Assembly: GCF_000005505.3 (NCBI RefSeq)
Contig: NC_016131.3
Span: 14,405,501-14,469,500, forward strand
DNA from: Brachypodium distachyon
Lineage: Eukaryota; Streptophyta; Magnoliopsida; Poales; Poaceae
Direction: 5' to 3'
Length of the DNA stretch: 64,000 bases
Positions 1 to 12,227 of this stretch are shown here, piece after piece. The position numbers were made by a program, and so were the translations under genes. A model generated the notes under the pieces. That model worked only from the letters and a program-made list of their open reading frames with translations, was not told the origin of the DNA and did no database searches. Every line of letters starts with the position of its first letter. The stretch's first letter is position 1.

Positions 1-805
1 TTTTGCACAATCATCTGAATCATTAGGTGTAACGGCGGCAGCAAAACCAGGCAAAGTGCTACCTCTAAGAACATATAATTTGGCAGAATTCATATCACCT
101 ATCATGTGAATGAGAGAACCTCTTAGCCTTCAAAAATCTACGCCCTCCGGCGTACTTGTACCCGTCACAATCCATGGTACTAAGTGAGATCAAATTTCTT
201 GCCATGCTTGGTATGTGCTTCACCTCTTTCAACGTGCGTGTCATGCCATCATGGGTCTTGATCTAAACGGACCCAACACCAACAATATGACAAGGATTGT
301 CATTGCCCACACGAACAAAATCTCCAGTCTGCACAGACTCATAAGAACTGAACCTATCCTTGTTACAACAAATATGAAAGGTAGATGTTGTATCAAGAAT
401 CCATTCATCATCACGGGAAGCACAAGCAGCAAGAACAGCGAGGCATTAATCCTCAGAGCTGTCGGTAGAAACGACAGTGGCCTTACCATTACCATCAGAC
501 TTGTCTTTCGGTTTGTAGGTACCGTTCATTTTCTCCTTGTTCTGCAGTTTATAACAATTCTCAATAACAAGATTATTTTTCTTATAATACCTGCAGAAGT
601 TATCTTTTCCTCGGGACTTTGAACGAGCTTTTCCGTCCCAGCTCTTATCTCAGTTGCCATAGTTGTTGTTCCTCTGCTCGATCTTGCCACGAACCTGCAG
701 AGCTTCTGCCTTTGACGACGACCCATCGGTCTGCACCATAGACTCCATCTTTTCTTTCTGTCTAAGTGCTTCTAAAACCTCATTAAGGGTTAGAGAGTCA
801 TGGCT
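1..805 (-). pseudogene. copia gag C-terminus and gag-pre-integrase
   Basis: This is the continuation of the copia polyprotein beyond the inserted LTR. Translation on the minus strand gives the end of gag, a damaged CCHC knuckle, and a pre-integrase segment with the motif HIVGVGSVRIKTHDGMTRTL. At least two in-frame stops are visible. Protease and integrase would lie further left, outside the window. Confidence 0.8.
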
Positions 806-2811
806 TGTCGTCGCACGGGGCTCCGACACCGGGGGCGTGCTGGCACACCCCCTTTTAGGTTCGGCAGGGGCGTCAGGGATCGCTCCGGCGATCGCCGGCG
901 TGGCCGATGGCGTACGTAACCTGCAAAGTAATGTACCCAGGATGCATGCAAGCTAAGAACACATGCACACACGTTTTTACCCAGGTTCGGGCCACCTGGA
1001 GGTGTAAAACCCTACGTCCTGCTTGTCTGAACTGGTATTGACAGTAAATCAAAGGTTTACACGTTGCCGGGGGGAGAGTCCCTGGGTGTCGCACCAGTGG
1101 CACCCGGGGTACCACCGCTGTGCGACGAGTGGGCCCCGTTCCCGAGTTCCCGGGAAGGTTTCATCCCGGGCAGCGTCTATGAGCAGCCCAGCAAGCTACC
1201 AGCCCGGAAGGGGCTAGCGGGGCTTCGGGGAATATTCCCGCCTGGGCACCTCCCGGGAAGCTGCTTCCCGGGGGAGGTTCCCGGGTGCGTGGGGCCCGGG
1301 TGCTTCCCGGGGGTCGACTTGCCGGGACAGGGGGTTCCCGGGCGCATGCCCCCGCCTCAAGCGTGAGGCCCAGTAGCCAGATCAACAGCGCCATGCGGGC
1401 GCGTGGCGGGCGTGGGATGCGCGGTCCCACCAGGGCAAGGAGTAAGGCGCACGGCTCATTAAATGAGCCGACCGACGGGGCGTTACCCGTCCGATCAAGG
1501 GAACAGTGGTTGTCCAATCCTACTCTAGGGTTCTAGACCCCTAGTGGCGGAGGTGGCATCCATGCACGCCACCAGCTCACCGGGGAGAGTTGTATGCCTC
1601 CCCGCTCGACACTTGTAGCTCATGCACCGTGGCACCTATGGCATCCCCTTGAGTATAAAAGGAGGACCCTCGCCAACGGTCAGGGGGTTCGGAGGAAGTT
1701 CGGGTACTCTCAATTAACTCCAGTAGACAGTAGGGTTCGGTTCGATCAGCCCACAGTTAGCCTCTAGCATTAGCAGAGGGTAGTGAGGAGCATCTAGCCA
1801 GAGAGAGAGGGAGCCCAGAAACTCACCCGGCTACTTGTAAACACTTGATTCTAAACCAATACCAGCTCAGACAAGCAGGACGTAGGGTTTTACACCTCCG
1901 GGTGGCCCGAACCTGGGTAAAAACGTGTGTGTGTCTGTTCTTTGATTAGCGCGCACTTTCGGTACTTCATCTCGCTGGCCCCGCAGGGCCTCATCGGCTG
2001 TGCCGGCGATCGCCGGAGCAAACCCCGACGCCCCTACCAAACCTAAAAGGGGGCCGTGACCGCACGCCCCTGGTGTCGAAGCACCGTGCGACGACACCGG
2101 GCGTTCTCTCTTTTTAGCTAAGTGCTCTTGACTGCTTTAGGGTACTGCTAATGGCTAACTGTGAGTCCGGCGAACCTAGTGTTCGTGGAGCCGTGAACTG
2201 TCGAACCCTTTGACCGCTGGCTAGGGTCCTCGTTTTATAACCAAGGGGATACCACAGGTGCCGCGGTGCATGCATTACAAGTGTCGATCAGGGAGACATG
2301 GCAACTCCCCCTCGGTGAGCTAGTGGCATGCATGGGTACCAACTCCGCTGCTAGGGGTCTAAAACCCTAAAGGTAGGATTGGACAGCCACTGTTCACCTG
2401 ATTTGGACGGGTAACGCCCCTCTTGTCGGCTCATTTAATGCGCCGTGCGCTTCACTCCTTGCCCTGCCGAGACTGCGCACTCGACGCCCGGCACGCGCCC
2501 ACGTGGCGCTGTTGCTCTGCCCGCTGGGCCCCCTCCCTTGCGGAGGGAGCCTGCGCCCGGGAACCCCTCCTCCCGGCAAGTGGCTTCCCGGGAGGCACCC
2601 AGGCCCGACACGCCCGGCAACACCCTCCCGGCAAGTGGCTTCCCGGGAGGCGTCTAGGCGGGGATATTCCCCGAAGCCCCGCTAGCCCTTCCAGGCTGGT
2701 AGCTTGCCGGGCTGCTTGTGGCTGCTGCCCGGGATGAGACCCTCCCGGGAACTCGAAGACGGAGCCCACGTGTCGTGCAACGGTGGTACCCCGGGTGCCA
2801 CTGGTGCGACA
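806..2811 (-). repeat. Outer solo LTR (split by an inner solo LTR)
   Basis: The outer LTR consists of 2811-2097 joined to 1086-806, read on the minus strand. It starts TGTCGCACCAGTGGC and ends GTGCGACGACA, about 996 bp without the insert. Flanks (atggct on the left, atgct on the right) look like a slightly altered target-site duplication in copia gag. A TATA box (minus strand TATAAAA near 2232-2240) lies in the expected U3/R position. No coding region is associated, so it is a solo LTR. Confidence 0.85.
1087..2096 (+). repeat. Inner solo LTR, same family, opposite orientation
   Basis: This 1010-bp LTR begins TGTCGCACCAGTGGC and ends CGTGCGACGACA. It is flanked by ctggg (1082-1086) and ccggg (2097-2101), a 4-of-5 match target duplication. 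It carries a TATA box, gagtataaaagga, near 1650. It is homologous along its whole length to the outer LTR, but inverted. Both are GC-rich with many CCCGGG sites, so overlapping reading frames here are not genes. Confidence 0.88.
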
Positions 2812-3314
2812 ATGCTATAAAGAATTGAATCGCGGAAATTTGTATAGGAACTAGGCAACGAGCATAAGAGTAAGATGGCTAGATCCTCATCATCATACTT
2901 AACCTCCAAAGCTTGCAAGTTAGAAACTATCTCTTGAAAAACAGTTATATGAGATACTACCGATCCACCTTCTTGCAGCTTATGGGTGAACAACTTCATC
3001 TTTACATGCATCTTACTGGTTAGATCTTTAGACATGCAGATCGATTCCAGTTTCAGCCACAGGGTTGCTGCGGATTTCTCCTCCAACACTTCCTGCAAAA
3101 TATTATTGGATAGATGAAGTTGAGTCAATGACAAAGCCTTACGATCTTTGCGTTTCTCTTCGGCAGTCCACTCCTTTTCATCCTTCTTGCCGAAGGAATC
3201 AAGCGCTTCATCCAGATCTGAAGTTTGGGCGAGAATCGCTCGCATCTTCACTTGCCACAACGAGAATCGTGTGGTGTAGTCCAGCTGCGGCAGATCGAAC
3301 TTCAAGGTAGACAT
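2812..3314 (-). pseudogene. copia gag, N-terminal part
   Basis: The ATG at 3314 opens a gag frame beginning MSTLKFDLPQLDY and carrying the UBN2-type gag domain, with motifs such as DLTSKMHVKMKLF and LLCSLPSSYTNFRDS. The frame is cut at 2812 by the solo LTR and resumes at 805 with HDSLTLNEVLEALRQKEKM, which confirms that the LTR is an insertion. Downstream (805 to 1) follow a degraded zinc knuckle (CRYYKKNN...) and the gag-pre-integrase motif ARNLISLSTMDCDGYKYAGG. In-frame stops make the whole a pseudogene. Confidence 0.85.
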
Positions 3315-3340
3315 GTCGCAAACCCTAGGCGGAACCTGGG

Positions 3341-3352
3341 GCTCTGATACCA
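3341..3352 (-). other. Primer-binding site (initiator tRNA-Met type)
   Basis: The minus strand reads TGGTATCAGAGC, the usual plant retrotransposon primer-binding site complementary to initiator tRNA-Met. It lies immediately inside the 5' LTR. Confidence 0.9.
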
Positions 3353-3354
3353 CT

Positions 3355-3850
3355 TGTTATGAACGCGACAAGCAAGAACGAAGAAGAAATCACAGCACAA
3401 GGACACACGGATTTAACGTGGAAAACCCTCTCAAACAACGAGGGGGGAAAACCACGGGCGCCAGCCAGTGAAATCTCACTATATGGGGAGTGTTTACAAC
3501 GCCAGGGAGGTTCTACAGATGCAACTCGTGAGAACTCTACCCAAAATGGCGGCATACAAGGGGTATATATAGCAGGAACATTAGGGCAAGTCAGATCCGT
3601 AACAGGCACACCGGAAGTTCCAGTTGGAGGCCGGAAGTTCCGCATATTCTTGAATATCCGTAAGTTCTGCAGCAAGTTCCGCAATTTTCCGAAAAGTAAC
3701 AGAGAGCAACCGGAAGTTGGGCCGGAACTTCCGGCGCCTGGAATGGCCGGAAGTTCGGCCAGAACTTCTGGTTCCTGTGAATTTGGATCACATTCCAACA
3801 ATGTAGCCATCAGAAGGTAATCTACCACTGCAATTCTGCTATGCATAACA
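3355..3850 (-). repeat. 5' LTR of the copia element
   Basis: This 496-bp segment starts and ends with the inverted terminal motif TGTTATG/CATAACA. On the minus strand it carries a TATA-like TATATATA near 3565-3575. It lies two bases from the primer-binding site, as expected for a 5' LTR. The partner LTR is not in the window, so insertion age cannot be judged. Confidence 0.85.
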
Positions 3851-4793
3851 GTCAATTTTTTTTTAATCATATACTTACTGTCAGGCCGTCCTAGCTGGTT
3901 TACTGCATCTTCTGATGCAGCTCAGAAGTCCATTTTAGCCGAGGCTTTGCATCGGTTGATAGGATGAGCCGTGAATCTCCTCCTCCTTGGCCATCCCGGA
4001 GAAATTTCTTCTCCAGAGATAAGCTAGGCCTTGAAGACAGGTGTTGGCTATGAGTATGAAGCTGTTGCTCATCAAACATCTCATGTAAAAATACACATCA
4101 AAGGTACATGAAACGTTTCTCTTCCATAGCACAAAGACACCAAGGAGCAGGAAGTGCAGTTCTTACCTGTTCAGGTTCTGCTATGTACTGAAATGTTCTA
4201 CTTGTGCCTGATTGATAGGATCCCTTGCTCTCGGCTCGGGGGCTATGCAGGGGAGGTGGGAACTGAACGAGAATCATCGCGTGTGCAGTGTTGTTCTTCA
4301 GTTAGCAACATATACCGGTTCAGTAAGTGAGAATCGACGGCTCTGCATGACGATCGCCAACTCATGGGGATCCAACGGCCATCCGTCGTCGCCGTCGTCG
4401 TTTTAGACTAACAGCTACAGTGCATTTACTCGTGTCTGTAAGTGTCGTTCAGTAATAAAATGTTCCATCTCATAAAGAACCGTAAAAGTCTCATTCTCTG
4501 AATTTACCCTACTCCATCTGTCATCATCGTCGGAATGGCAAGACACGTCTAAGCTACAGATCAACATCTAAGCTACAACAATGATTGCGGTTACCTGGAC
4601 GCGACGCGGAAACAGGTGATAATGCATCAGTAATAGCTTTGTATCTCTCAAAACAATCGATTGACAATACATCAATTTAATCATATGAGTAACTAGCTAG
4701 CTAGCTCGACTGCATATCTCGCTTATATTTACAAAAAGAAAGAAAAAAGCATTCCTTGCTAAGAAAAGTCTTCGTATTAATCAAACCACCAGC
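3851..4793. other. Intergenic; 3' flank of F-box gene
   Basis: I see no supported gene here. Short open frames lack domain features. The right part is probably the 3' UTR and downstream region of the minus-strand F-box gene; a GCCGTCGTCG-type trinucleotide run occurs near 4385-4400. Confidence 0.5.
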
Positions 4794-6033
4794 TCAGGGG
4801 GGGAAGACCCAGGTTCCACACGGGATGGGTATATTCCACCGTACCGGGCTACAAGTCCGGGACCTCATGTCAAACACCTCGCCTGTGTTGACAAAATAAA
4901 TGGTGTCCTCCTTGATCTGATTTCCACAGGGTGCAGGAACTGACTTGGAGAAGTGTGCGCTGACGAAGAGCGCCTGGCCTCCGCCTAGTCCATTGGCCAC
5001 CGGGACCCATGCGTCTACCCCCGCCTCGAAAACCTCGGCTCCACGCGTGAACGGCTGCTCGAACTGGTTGGGAGGGATTTGCACATGGTGTCTCACCGTG
5101 AGCAGCTTCCCGCGTGACTCGAAGAGGTACCGAACCGTGACGACCAGCTGCTGAGCATCGTCGTATGCGTGTTCAAAGCCGTCCGGAAAAGACAGGAATT
5201 CTTCGCCATGGTACGTCCAAGTATGATGGCGCCTCCCAATCGTCTTGTTCCTCCGATAGCGCCGCTCCACCCTCCTCTCCTCCGCCTCCAGACCCGCCTC
5301 CTCGGACACGCTCCAAGAATCGGAACCACAACCACGGTACCGAAACGGCTGTCTGATGAGGCGCTTGAGACGAACAACCATGCGCTTGCCACCGCCGCGC
5401 AAGCCGACGACATCAATCAGCATAAGGTCCTCGGCTTTGGTGATCGCGTAGAGCTTGTCTTCGAGGAAAGCAACGTCGATGATGAAGCTGTAAGGAACCT
5501 CCATCAACGACTCCGGGGGCAGCCACGTGTCCTTCCCTCTGTGGCTCAGGATGAGCGGGCAATCCCAGTCTCTCGTCACGATGGCGATGAGGTCATCGGG
5601 GCTAGACCTCATGAGAACCTTGCGGATCACTGAATCCCTGTCGACGATGGCGCCGAGCCCGGCAAGCGGAACGGACGCGCCGGAGAAAAGGTTGTGCATC
5701 GAGTAGGCATTGTCATCGTGGCGGCGAAGGGCGATCCAGTCGTTGGTGGAGCCGATGATGCAGCTCGTGTTGTCGTCGGGGAAGGAAGAAGGCAGAGGAT
5801 GCGAGTCGTTGGAGCCGTCCGAGGGAGCCATGAAGAGGCCATCCGGCAGATCAAGGACGAGCTGTTGTTGTGCTTGCGGAGCGTGGTGGCGCATGGCTGA
5901 ACGCCATGATCGGCAGACTGCACGGAAGCGGGCGCGGTCGTTGGGGAAAGGGAGGCCGGCGATGAGCAATCCCAGGAGATCTTGCGGGAGCTCGGACCAG
6001 TTACACGACGTCGCCATGGATCCCTCAATCAAG
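4794..6033 (-). CDS. F-box protein with DUF295 (KIB1-4 beta-propeller) domain
   Basis: A conventional internal start at 6017 gives a 407-residue protein, MATSCNWSELPQDLL onward. Residues about 6-45 form the F-box (LPQDLLGLLIAGLPFPNDRARFR... VCRSWRSA), which in this family binds SKP1 in an SCF ubiquitin ligase. The rest, to about residue 380, resembles the DUF295 beta-propeller that recruits substrate, with motifs such as CIIGSTNDWIALRRHD and a C-terminal DTIYFVNTGEVFDM. The frame stays open upstream of that ATG to an AG acceptor at 6034-6035, where it can join the upstream exon at 6227-6475 in phase. If that exon is real, the retroelement insertion has removed the native start, and translation would have to use codon 6017. 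Substrate and pathway are unknown. Confidence 0.8.
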
Positions 6034-6226
6034 CTGGTGTCTAGTGTTGAATAATTAGGTAATTTCGATGAATATTTCATCCAGAAAAACAATGCGTAAA
6101 ACATGTAGCATATTATATCATGCAAACTAGACAAATTAAACAGTAACGCACAGCAATAAAACTCATTTCACGGCATGAATAATAGAACTACTAATCAAAA
6201 TCAACAAGAAAGAGCAAATTACGTAC

Positions 6227-6475
6227 GGTGATGTACTCTTTTCTTGTGTTTGTTTGTTGAGGTCGGTGACGAATCCAGCGGCGTCGATGTTCACGCCGAC
6301 AGCAGTAGCAGCCTTGACTACCTCCTGGCCAGCGGCCAGCGCCTGCGCTTGCACCTGTGCAGCAGCAGTTGCCTGGGCTTGGAGTTGGGCAGCCTGCTGC
6401 TGTGCTTGGAGTTGGACAGCCTGCTGCTGTTGAGCTAGAGCGGCAGCCTGAGCCGCGGGATCTCCGAGGTCGTCG
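6227..6475 (-). pseudogene. Q/A-rich first exon, severed from its ATG
   Basis: The minus-strand frame reads DLGDPAAQAAALAQQQQ and continues as Gln/Ala-rich sequence to NKQTQEKSTS, ending at a clean donor (CC|GTACGT). A T-rich 193-bp intron (6034-6226) leads to the acceptor of the F-box exon in compatible phase. On the other side of the gypsy element, 14696-14703 supplies ATGGCCGA, which rejoins this exon in frame once the 3-bp duplication is removed. The uninterrupted reading would encode about 497 residues. Alternatively, the exon could derive from another retroelement or gene and be only a neighbour of the F-box gene. The acceptor is pyrimidine-poor, so splicing is inferred rather than proved. 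Confidence 0.55.
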
Positions 6476-7431
6476 TGATAGCCTCGAGGGTGTCCCGATC
6501 TTTCGATGAGATACCTAATTATCGATTTGATAGGAGGTGACGTTGACGATCCGACTACAACCTAGGAGGCAGCGCCTTAGCGATCGATACACCAACTCCA
6601 GAAGGTTATTGATCCCGCGGGGGCACGATCAACCTGACCACGAAGGTCTTTGTTCCTGCAACCAATCGAAGAACAAGCAAGAACAAGATGAAAAGCAATC
6701 TGAAATTGCGAATAGGACATATGAAGGTTCACGAATCTGAATATTCAATATAGTTGGAGTCTTGATGACGGTAAAACATGTGGTCTAACCGACACACGCG
6801 ATTACACGAAAGTAGCAAAGGCTAAACTTTATCTAATCAAAACCTAAAGCTCCATGGGGGGGCTCATGGGGTATAAATAGGAGGGGAACTAGGTGGTTTT
6901 CGGACAGGCCCTTGAGGGACTCCGAAACGGCCTAGGAATCCTCCTAAAACACAACGAAAACATCTAAAAATTGACTGGACCCTATTACATGGCCTTAGGC
7001 CCAATAAAGCAAGGTTATAACCCTCATCTTTGGCCCATAGATACCCATTGGAGGGGGAATCCTCCACTTGGCCGAAATCCCATTGATGAAAAGGATGTGG
7101 CCTTCTTCTCATCTCTCGTTATGGCGGTTTCAATGTTCTGAAATCATCACTTGAGTTAGCTCCCGCCACCTTGCTGCCACCTCCATGGTTTGCTGTCCAA
7201 CCCTGATCCTTGAGGTGCAAGCTAGGCACTTCATTCCTAAAACACATAAAAGAACCCATCTTAGGCAGCAGCATATTCTCATTAATATTAAATGAAGTAC
7301 CGAGGAACGAAAGTACCTGATAATTTAGTTGTCGTGCACGAGCTCTAGTAATTGGTCCATGTATCTCCGGTATTTGAGGTGTAGGTGCTGTAGGGGCTGT
7401 AGTTGCATCATTACTTGGGATGTCCTCATCA
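6476..7431 (-). repeat. 3' LTR of the gypsy element
   Basis: On the plus strand it runs from TGATAGCC to CCTCATCA. It nearly matches 13743-14695. Its inner edge adjoins the polypurine tract. The last codons of the integrase frame, including [18 protein letters not shown], are encoded inside this LTR. Confidence 0.92.
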
Positions 7432-10400
7432 TCCTCCCCTTCTTGAATCGAAGTCGTCCTCGACGGTAGTTCATCTTCTTCTCCCAAATAAGGCTTCAAA
7501 TCTGCAATATTAAACGTGAGACTAACCCCAAAATCTGCAGGTAGCTCAAGTTTACATGCATTATCATTAATTTTTGCTAACACCTTAAAGGGACCATCAG
7601 CTCGTGGCATTAACTTAGACTTGCGCAAATCAGGGAAACGATCTTTGCGCAAATGCAACCAAACAAGATCTCCAGGTTCAAACACAATTTGTTTTCTGCC
7701 CTTATCTCCCGCAAGTTTATACTTAGAATTCATGCGCTCAATGTTCTCTTTAGTCGTCTCATGCATTTTTATTATAAGTTCAGCACGTTCCTTAGCATCA
7801 AAGTTAACTTTTTCAGAAGTTGGCAAAGGTAACAAATCAATTGGTGCACGAGGTATAAAACCATAAACAATTTCAAAAGGGCACAATTTTGTGGTTGAAT
7901 GCAGTGAACGATTATAAGCAAATTCAATATGAGGTAAACATTCTTCCCACATTTTCAAGTTCTTCTTTAAAACAGCCCTAAGCATAGTAGATAATGTTCT
8001 ATTAACAACTTCAGTTTGTCCATCTGTTTGGGGATGACATGTAGTACTAAAAAGCAATTTAGTCCCCAACTTAGCCCATAAACATCTCCAAAAGTGGCTA
8101 AGAAATTTTGTGTCACGATCTGAAACTATAGTATTGGGCACACCATGCAAGCGAGCAATTTCACGAAAGAATAAATCAGCAACATTTGTAGCATCATCGC
8201 TCTTATGACAAGGTATAAAATGTGTCATCTTAGAAAATCTATCAACAACAACAAATATGCTATCCCTCCCCTTCTTAGTTCGAGGCAATCCCAAAACAAA
8301 ATCCATTGATATATCTTCCCAAGGAACATTAGGAACAGGGAGAGGCATATATAAACCATGAGGATTGAGTCGTGACTTAGCTTTGACATGTAGTGCAGCG
8401 AGCGATAAATCTCTCAACATCCCGTCTCATCCGAGGCCAAAAGAAATGATCAGCGAGCACATCTTCGGTCTTCTTCACGCCGAAGTGACCCATCAACCCT
8501 CCTCCATGTGCCTCCTGTAACAACAAAAGACGAACGGAGTTATCTGCGATGCATAGCTTGTTAGCACGGAACACAAATCCATCATTAATGACAAACTTGT
8601 TCCATGTTCTGCCCTCTTTACAATGCTGCAAAACATCCTTAAAATCTGCATCATGTTCATATTGTTCTTTCATAGTCTCCAATCCAAATATCCGAAAATC
8701 AAGATGAGATAACAAGGTATAACGACGTGATAACGCATCAGCAATAACATTATCTTTACCCTTCTTATGTTTAATAACATACGGAAAAGACTCAAAAATT
8801 CAACCCATTTAGCATGACGACGGTTCAGCTTTGCTTGACTACGAATATGCTTCAAAGATTCAAGATCAGAATGTATAACAAATTCTTTGGGCCATAAATA
8901 ATGTTGCCATGTTTCTAAAGTCCGAACGAGAGCATATAATTCCTTATCATAAGTAGAATAATTCAGACTAGGCCCACTCAATTTTTCACTAAAGTATGCA
9001 ACAGGTTTTTCGTCTTGTAACAACACACCTCCTAAACCGATTCCACTAGCATCACACTCCAACTCAAAAGTCTTATTAAAATCAGGAAGTTGGAGTAAAG
9101 GAGCATGTGTCAACTTATCTTTCAATATGAGAAAAGCTTCTTCTTGTGCAGCGCCCCATACATATGGAACGTCCTTCTTTGTGAGCTCATTAAGCGGTGC
9201 AACAAGGGTGCTGAAATCCTTTACAAAGCGGCGATAAAACCCAGCGAGTCCAAGAAAGCTCCTCACTTGGGTGACCGTTGTTGGAGTTGGCCAGCTTTGA
9301 ATAGCGTCGATCTTGGCCTTATCAACTTCTATGCCCTGTGGAGTGACAACATAGCCAAGAAACGAAACTCGATCGGTGCAAAAGGTGCACTTCTCAAGGT
9401 TACCAAACAAACGTCCATCTCTCAAAGCATCAAAAACAGCACGTAAATGATTCAAGTGGTCTTCTAAAGAGCTGCTGTAAATCAATATATCATCAAAATA
9501 AACCACCACAAATCGTCCTATGAAAGCACGTAAAACTTCGTTCATTAACCGCATGAAAGTGCTAGGTGCGTTAGTAAGACCGAAAGGCATGACTAACCAC
9601 TCATATAGTCCAAACTTAGTTTTAAATGTTGTTTTCCATTCATCGCCTAATTTCATTCGAATTTGGTGGTAACCACTACGTAAATCAACTTTAGAAAACA
9701 CAGTAGAGCCACTTAATTCATCTAACATATCATCAAGTCTAGGAATTGGGTGACGATAGCGAATAGTAATGTTATTAATAGCTCTACAATCTACACACAT
9801 ACGCCAAGAACCATCTTTCTTTGATACCAAAATAACAGGAACAGCACAAGGACTAAGGGATTCACGAATATAACCTTTGTCGAGCAATTCTTGAACTTGT
9901 CGTTGAATCTCCTTCGTCTCCTCTGGATTGGTACGGTAGGGCGCACGGTTGGGCAACGAAGCACCAGGAATTAAATCAATTTGATGTTCAATCCCTCGAA
10001 TAGGTGGTAATCCTGGTGGTACGTCTTGTGGAAAGACGTCGGAATACTCCTGCAAAACGTGAGTAACAGCAGGGGGCAAAGAGGGAGGCATATCCTCAAA
10101 TGAAAACAAAGCCTCTTTGCAAATGAATGCATAGCAAACAGAATTATTCGTAGCTAACTCAGAAATATCGGATTTACTTGCAAGCAAGCATGCACCTTTC
10201 AATTTAATTTCATTAACATGTTTCGGTTCAGATTTGCTAGTAGACGCTTGGTGCTTAAATTCTTTAGCGACATTCTGGTTCTCACTCTTATCCTTCTCTT
10301 TGCTCTTTGCTCTACTAGCTCTAGCAAGATCATCTTTCACAATTTGTTCAGGAGTCATAGGTTTCAAACCAATTTTCTTACCAGCATGCATAAAAGAATA

Positions 10401-12227
10401 ATGATTAGTTCTACCATGATGAACAGAATCTGTATCATATTGCCATGGACGACCGAGTAACATAGAACATGCTTGCATAGGTACCACATCACAATCCACA
10501 AAATCAGAATATGTACCAGTAGTAAAGTGTGCACGAACTATTCTAGTTACCTTGAGCTTACCGTTGTTGTTAAACCATTGAATGTAGTAAGGGTGGGGGT
10601 GCGGCCTGGTGGTAAGAACAAGTTTTTCCACCATCTCCATGCTGGCCAAATTATTGCAACTTCCCCCATCTATGATGATACGAACAGCGCGCTCCTTGAT
10701 GACCCCTTTTGTTTGGAACAAGTTATGCCGCTGATTTTGTTTGGCGTGGCTCATTTGGACACTCAAGGTGCGTTGTGCAATCAAACTCAAGTACTGATCA
10801 GCGGCTTCAGCTCCCATTAACTCCTCGTCATGGTGGGCAGCGGGGTCTTCTTGCTCTTCCTCGGCAATGAGAGCATAGGTAGCTTCGTCAAAATCACTGG
10901 CTGAATCATATACTCCATCTTCACGTATGATCATAACGCGTTTGGTTGGACAGTCCCGCTGAAAATGCCCGTATCCTTTGCACCTACGACATTGGTTATC
11001 TCCGGTCCGTCCGGTGGAAGCAACAGACGCTGCTGAACTTTGTGCAGAGGCAGCGGGTGTATTTCTTGTTGCTGCTGGTCCAACCTTTGCGGATCTGGGC
11101 GTAGAGGTACTTTGCTTGTTGGTGGAAGTAGTCGGAACAGCCTGACGTGTAGGGGGTGCAGCTGGGCGTGTGGAAGGGGCAGCGGGGCTGCGTGCTGCCC
11201 ATGAGGAAGTACGACCTGCAGAAAAGTTAGTCCGCGCGTTCGCGTGTCGTCCCTGCACTTCCCTTTCAGCTTTGCAAGCAATGTGAAACAATCGATTGAT
11301 AGAATTATACTCCTTATAATCAACAATGTCAGCAATTTCACGATTTAAACCACCAAAGAATCTAGCCATAGCAGCTTCCTCATTCTCAACTAAACCACAA
11401 CGTAACATGTTCTTTTGCATTTCTTGATAATAATCTTCGACAGAATTACTACCTTGCCTTAATTGTTGTAGTTTCTTTAACAAGTCACGCGAATAGTATG
11501 AAGGAACATATCTAGCGCGCATAATTCTTTTCAAATCATCCCATGTTGGTGGTATAGCGTTAAGATGTGCAATACAATACTCATGCCACAAAACAGAAGC
11601 AAAATCAGTAAACTCACTAGTAGCAGCCCTAACCCTCTTATTAGCAGGAAAATCAGGGCAAGTACATTTTTGACTCAATTCTAATTCCCATGTAAGGTAA
11701 GCATCAGGGTCATATTTTCCATCAAAAGGAGGAACCTTAAGTTTAATAGAATGCAGCGAGTCATGTTCCTCTCTTTGAGGTCGTGTCGGTCGCATACCTC
11801 GGCGGTTGAAACGAGTTCGGCGACGATCACGGTCGTTCTGATGGTTTATGGCCCCGTCGTGTTCCGTATCCGCGGAGTAGTCGTCGTCGTTCTCCTCAAC
11901 CTCGCTTGAGAAGGTACCGTTATTAGCGGTCCGCTGGTTATGTGTATTGTTTCCTCCCGGTGTAGCGATGGTCGTTGCAGCAAGTGCCGCCAGTTGCGTC
12001 ATGATATCTGCCAGAGAAGTACTAATGGTAGCAACAGAATTCTGTAAAGATGTTAACTTGGTATTTGTTTCAATGTGCGCGCTCTCCAAGGTTCCAAGTC
12101 TCTCATTCGCAACCCGAACGTCCTCATCCAGCTCCTCGTTACGATTTCTAAGCTTGCAATCAAAATGTGAAATAATGCCCTTTGTGCGTGGAGAGTGGCC
12201 TTGTAAATCATCGTCAGAACCTGCCAT
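7119..12227 (-). pseudogene. gypsy gag-pol polyprotein, two frameshifts
   Basis: The frame opens at 12227 ([17 protein letters not shown]). It carries a retrotransposon gag domain (about residues 165-325), a CCHC knuckle [14 protein letters not shown] (413-426), and an aspartic protease-like [10 protein letters not shown] in which the usual D-S/T-G is DGG. Reverse transcriptase follows with [11 protein letters not shown], then RNase H with [15 protein letters not shown]. The frame shifts near 8795-8800 within KWVEF. It resumes with the integrase zinc finger (HGGGLMGHF... CTTCQ), and shifts again near 8381. The integrase core follows with [26 protein letters not shown] and [15 protein letters not shown], then a [11 protein letters not shown]-terminal domain. 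I saw no clear chromodomain. With two one-base shifts this copy should not make a full polyprotein. Confidence 0.9.
7432..7445 (-). other. Polypurine tract
   Basis: The minus strand reads AAGAAGGGGAGGA directly before the LTR start TGATGAGG. This is the expected plus-strand primer site and fixes the LTR boundary. Confidence 0.85.

Larger units (their letters stand above)
1..3850 (-). mobile_element. Ty1-copia retrotransposon, 5' part, degraded
   Basis: The element reads right to left. Its 5' LTR is at 3355-3850, a tRNA-Met-type primer-binding site at 3341-3352, gag begins at 3314, and the gag-pre-integrase region runs off the left window edge. The reading frame holds in-frame stops (for example after the zinc-knuckle region and near 450), so the copy is dead. 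It is interrupted at 806-2811 by nested solo LTRs. Identification rests on the LTR/PBS layout and copia-type gag and pre-integrase peptides; the remaining pol and 3' LTR lie outside the window. Confidence 0.9.

Noticed and set aside
1064..2769. Numerous Gly/Pro/Arg-rich frames on both strands
   Set aside because: They lie in GC-rich solo LTRs, and arise from CCCGGG-rich composition and the inverted copies.
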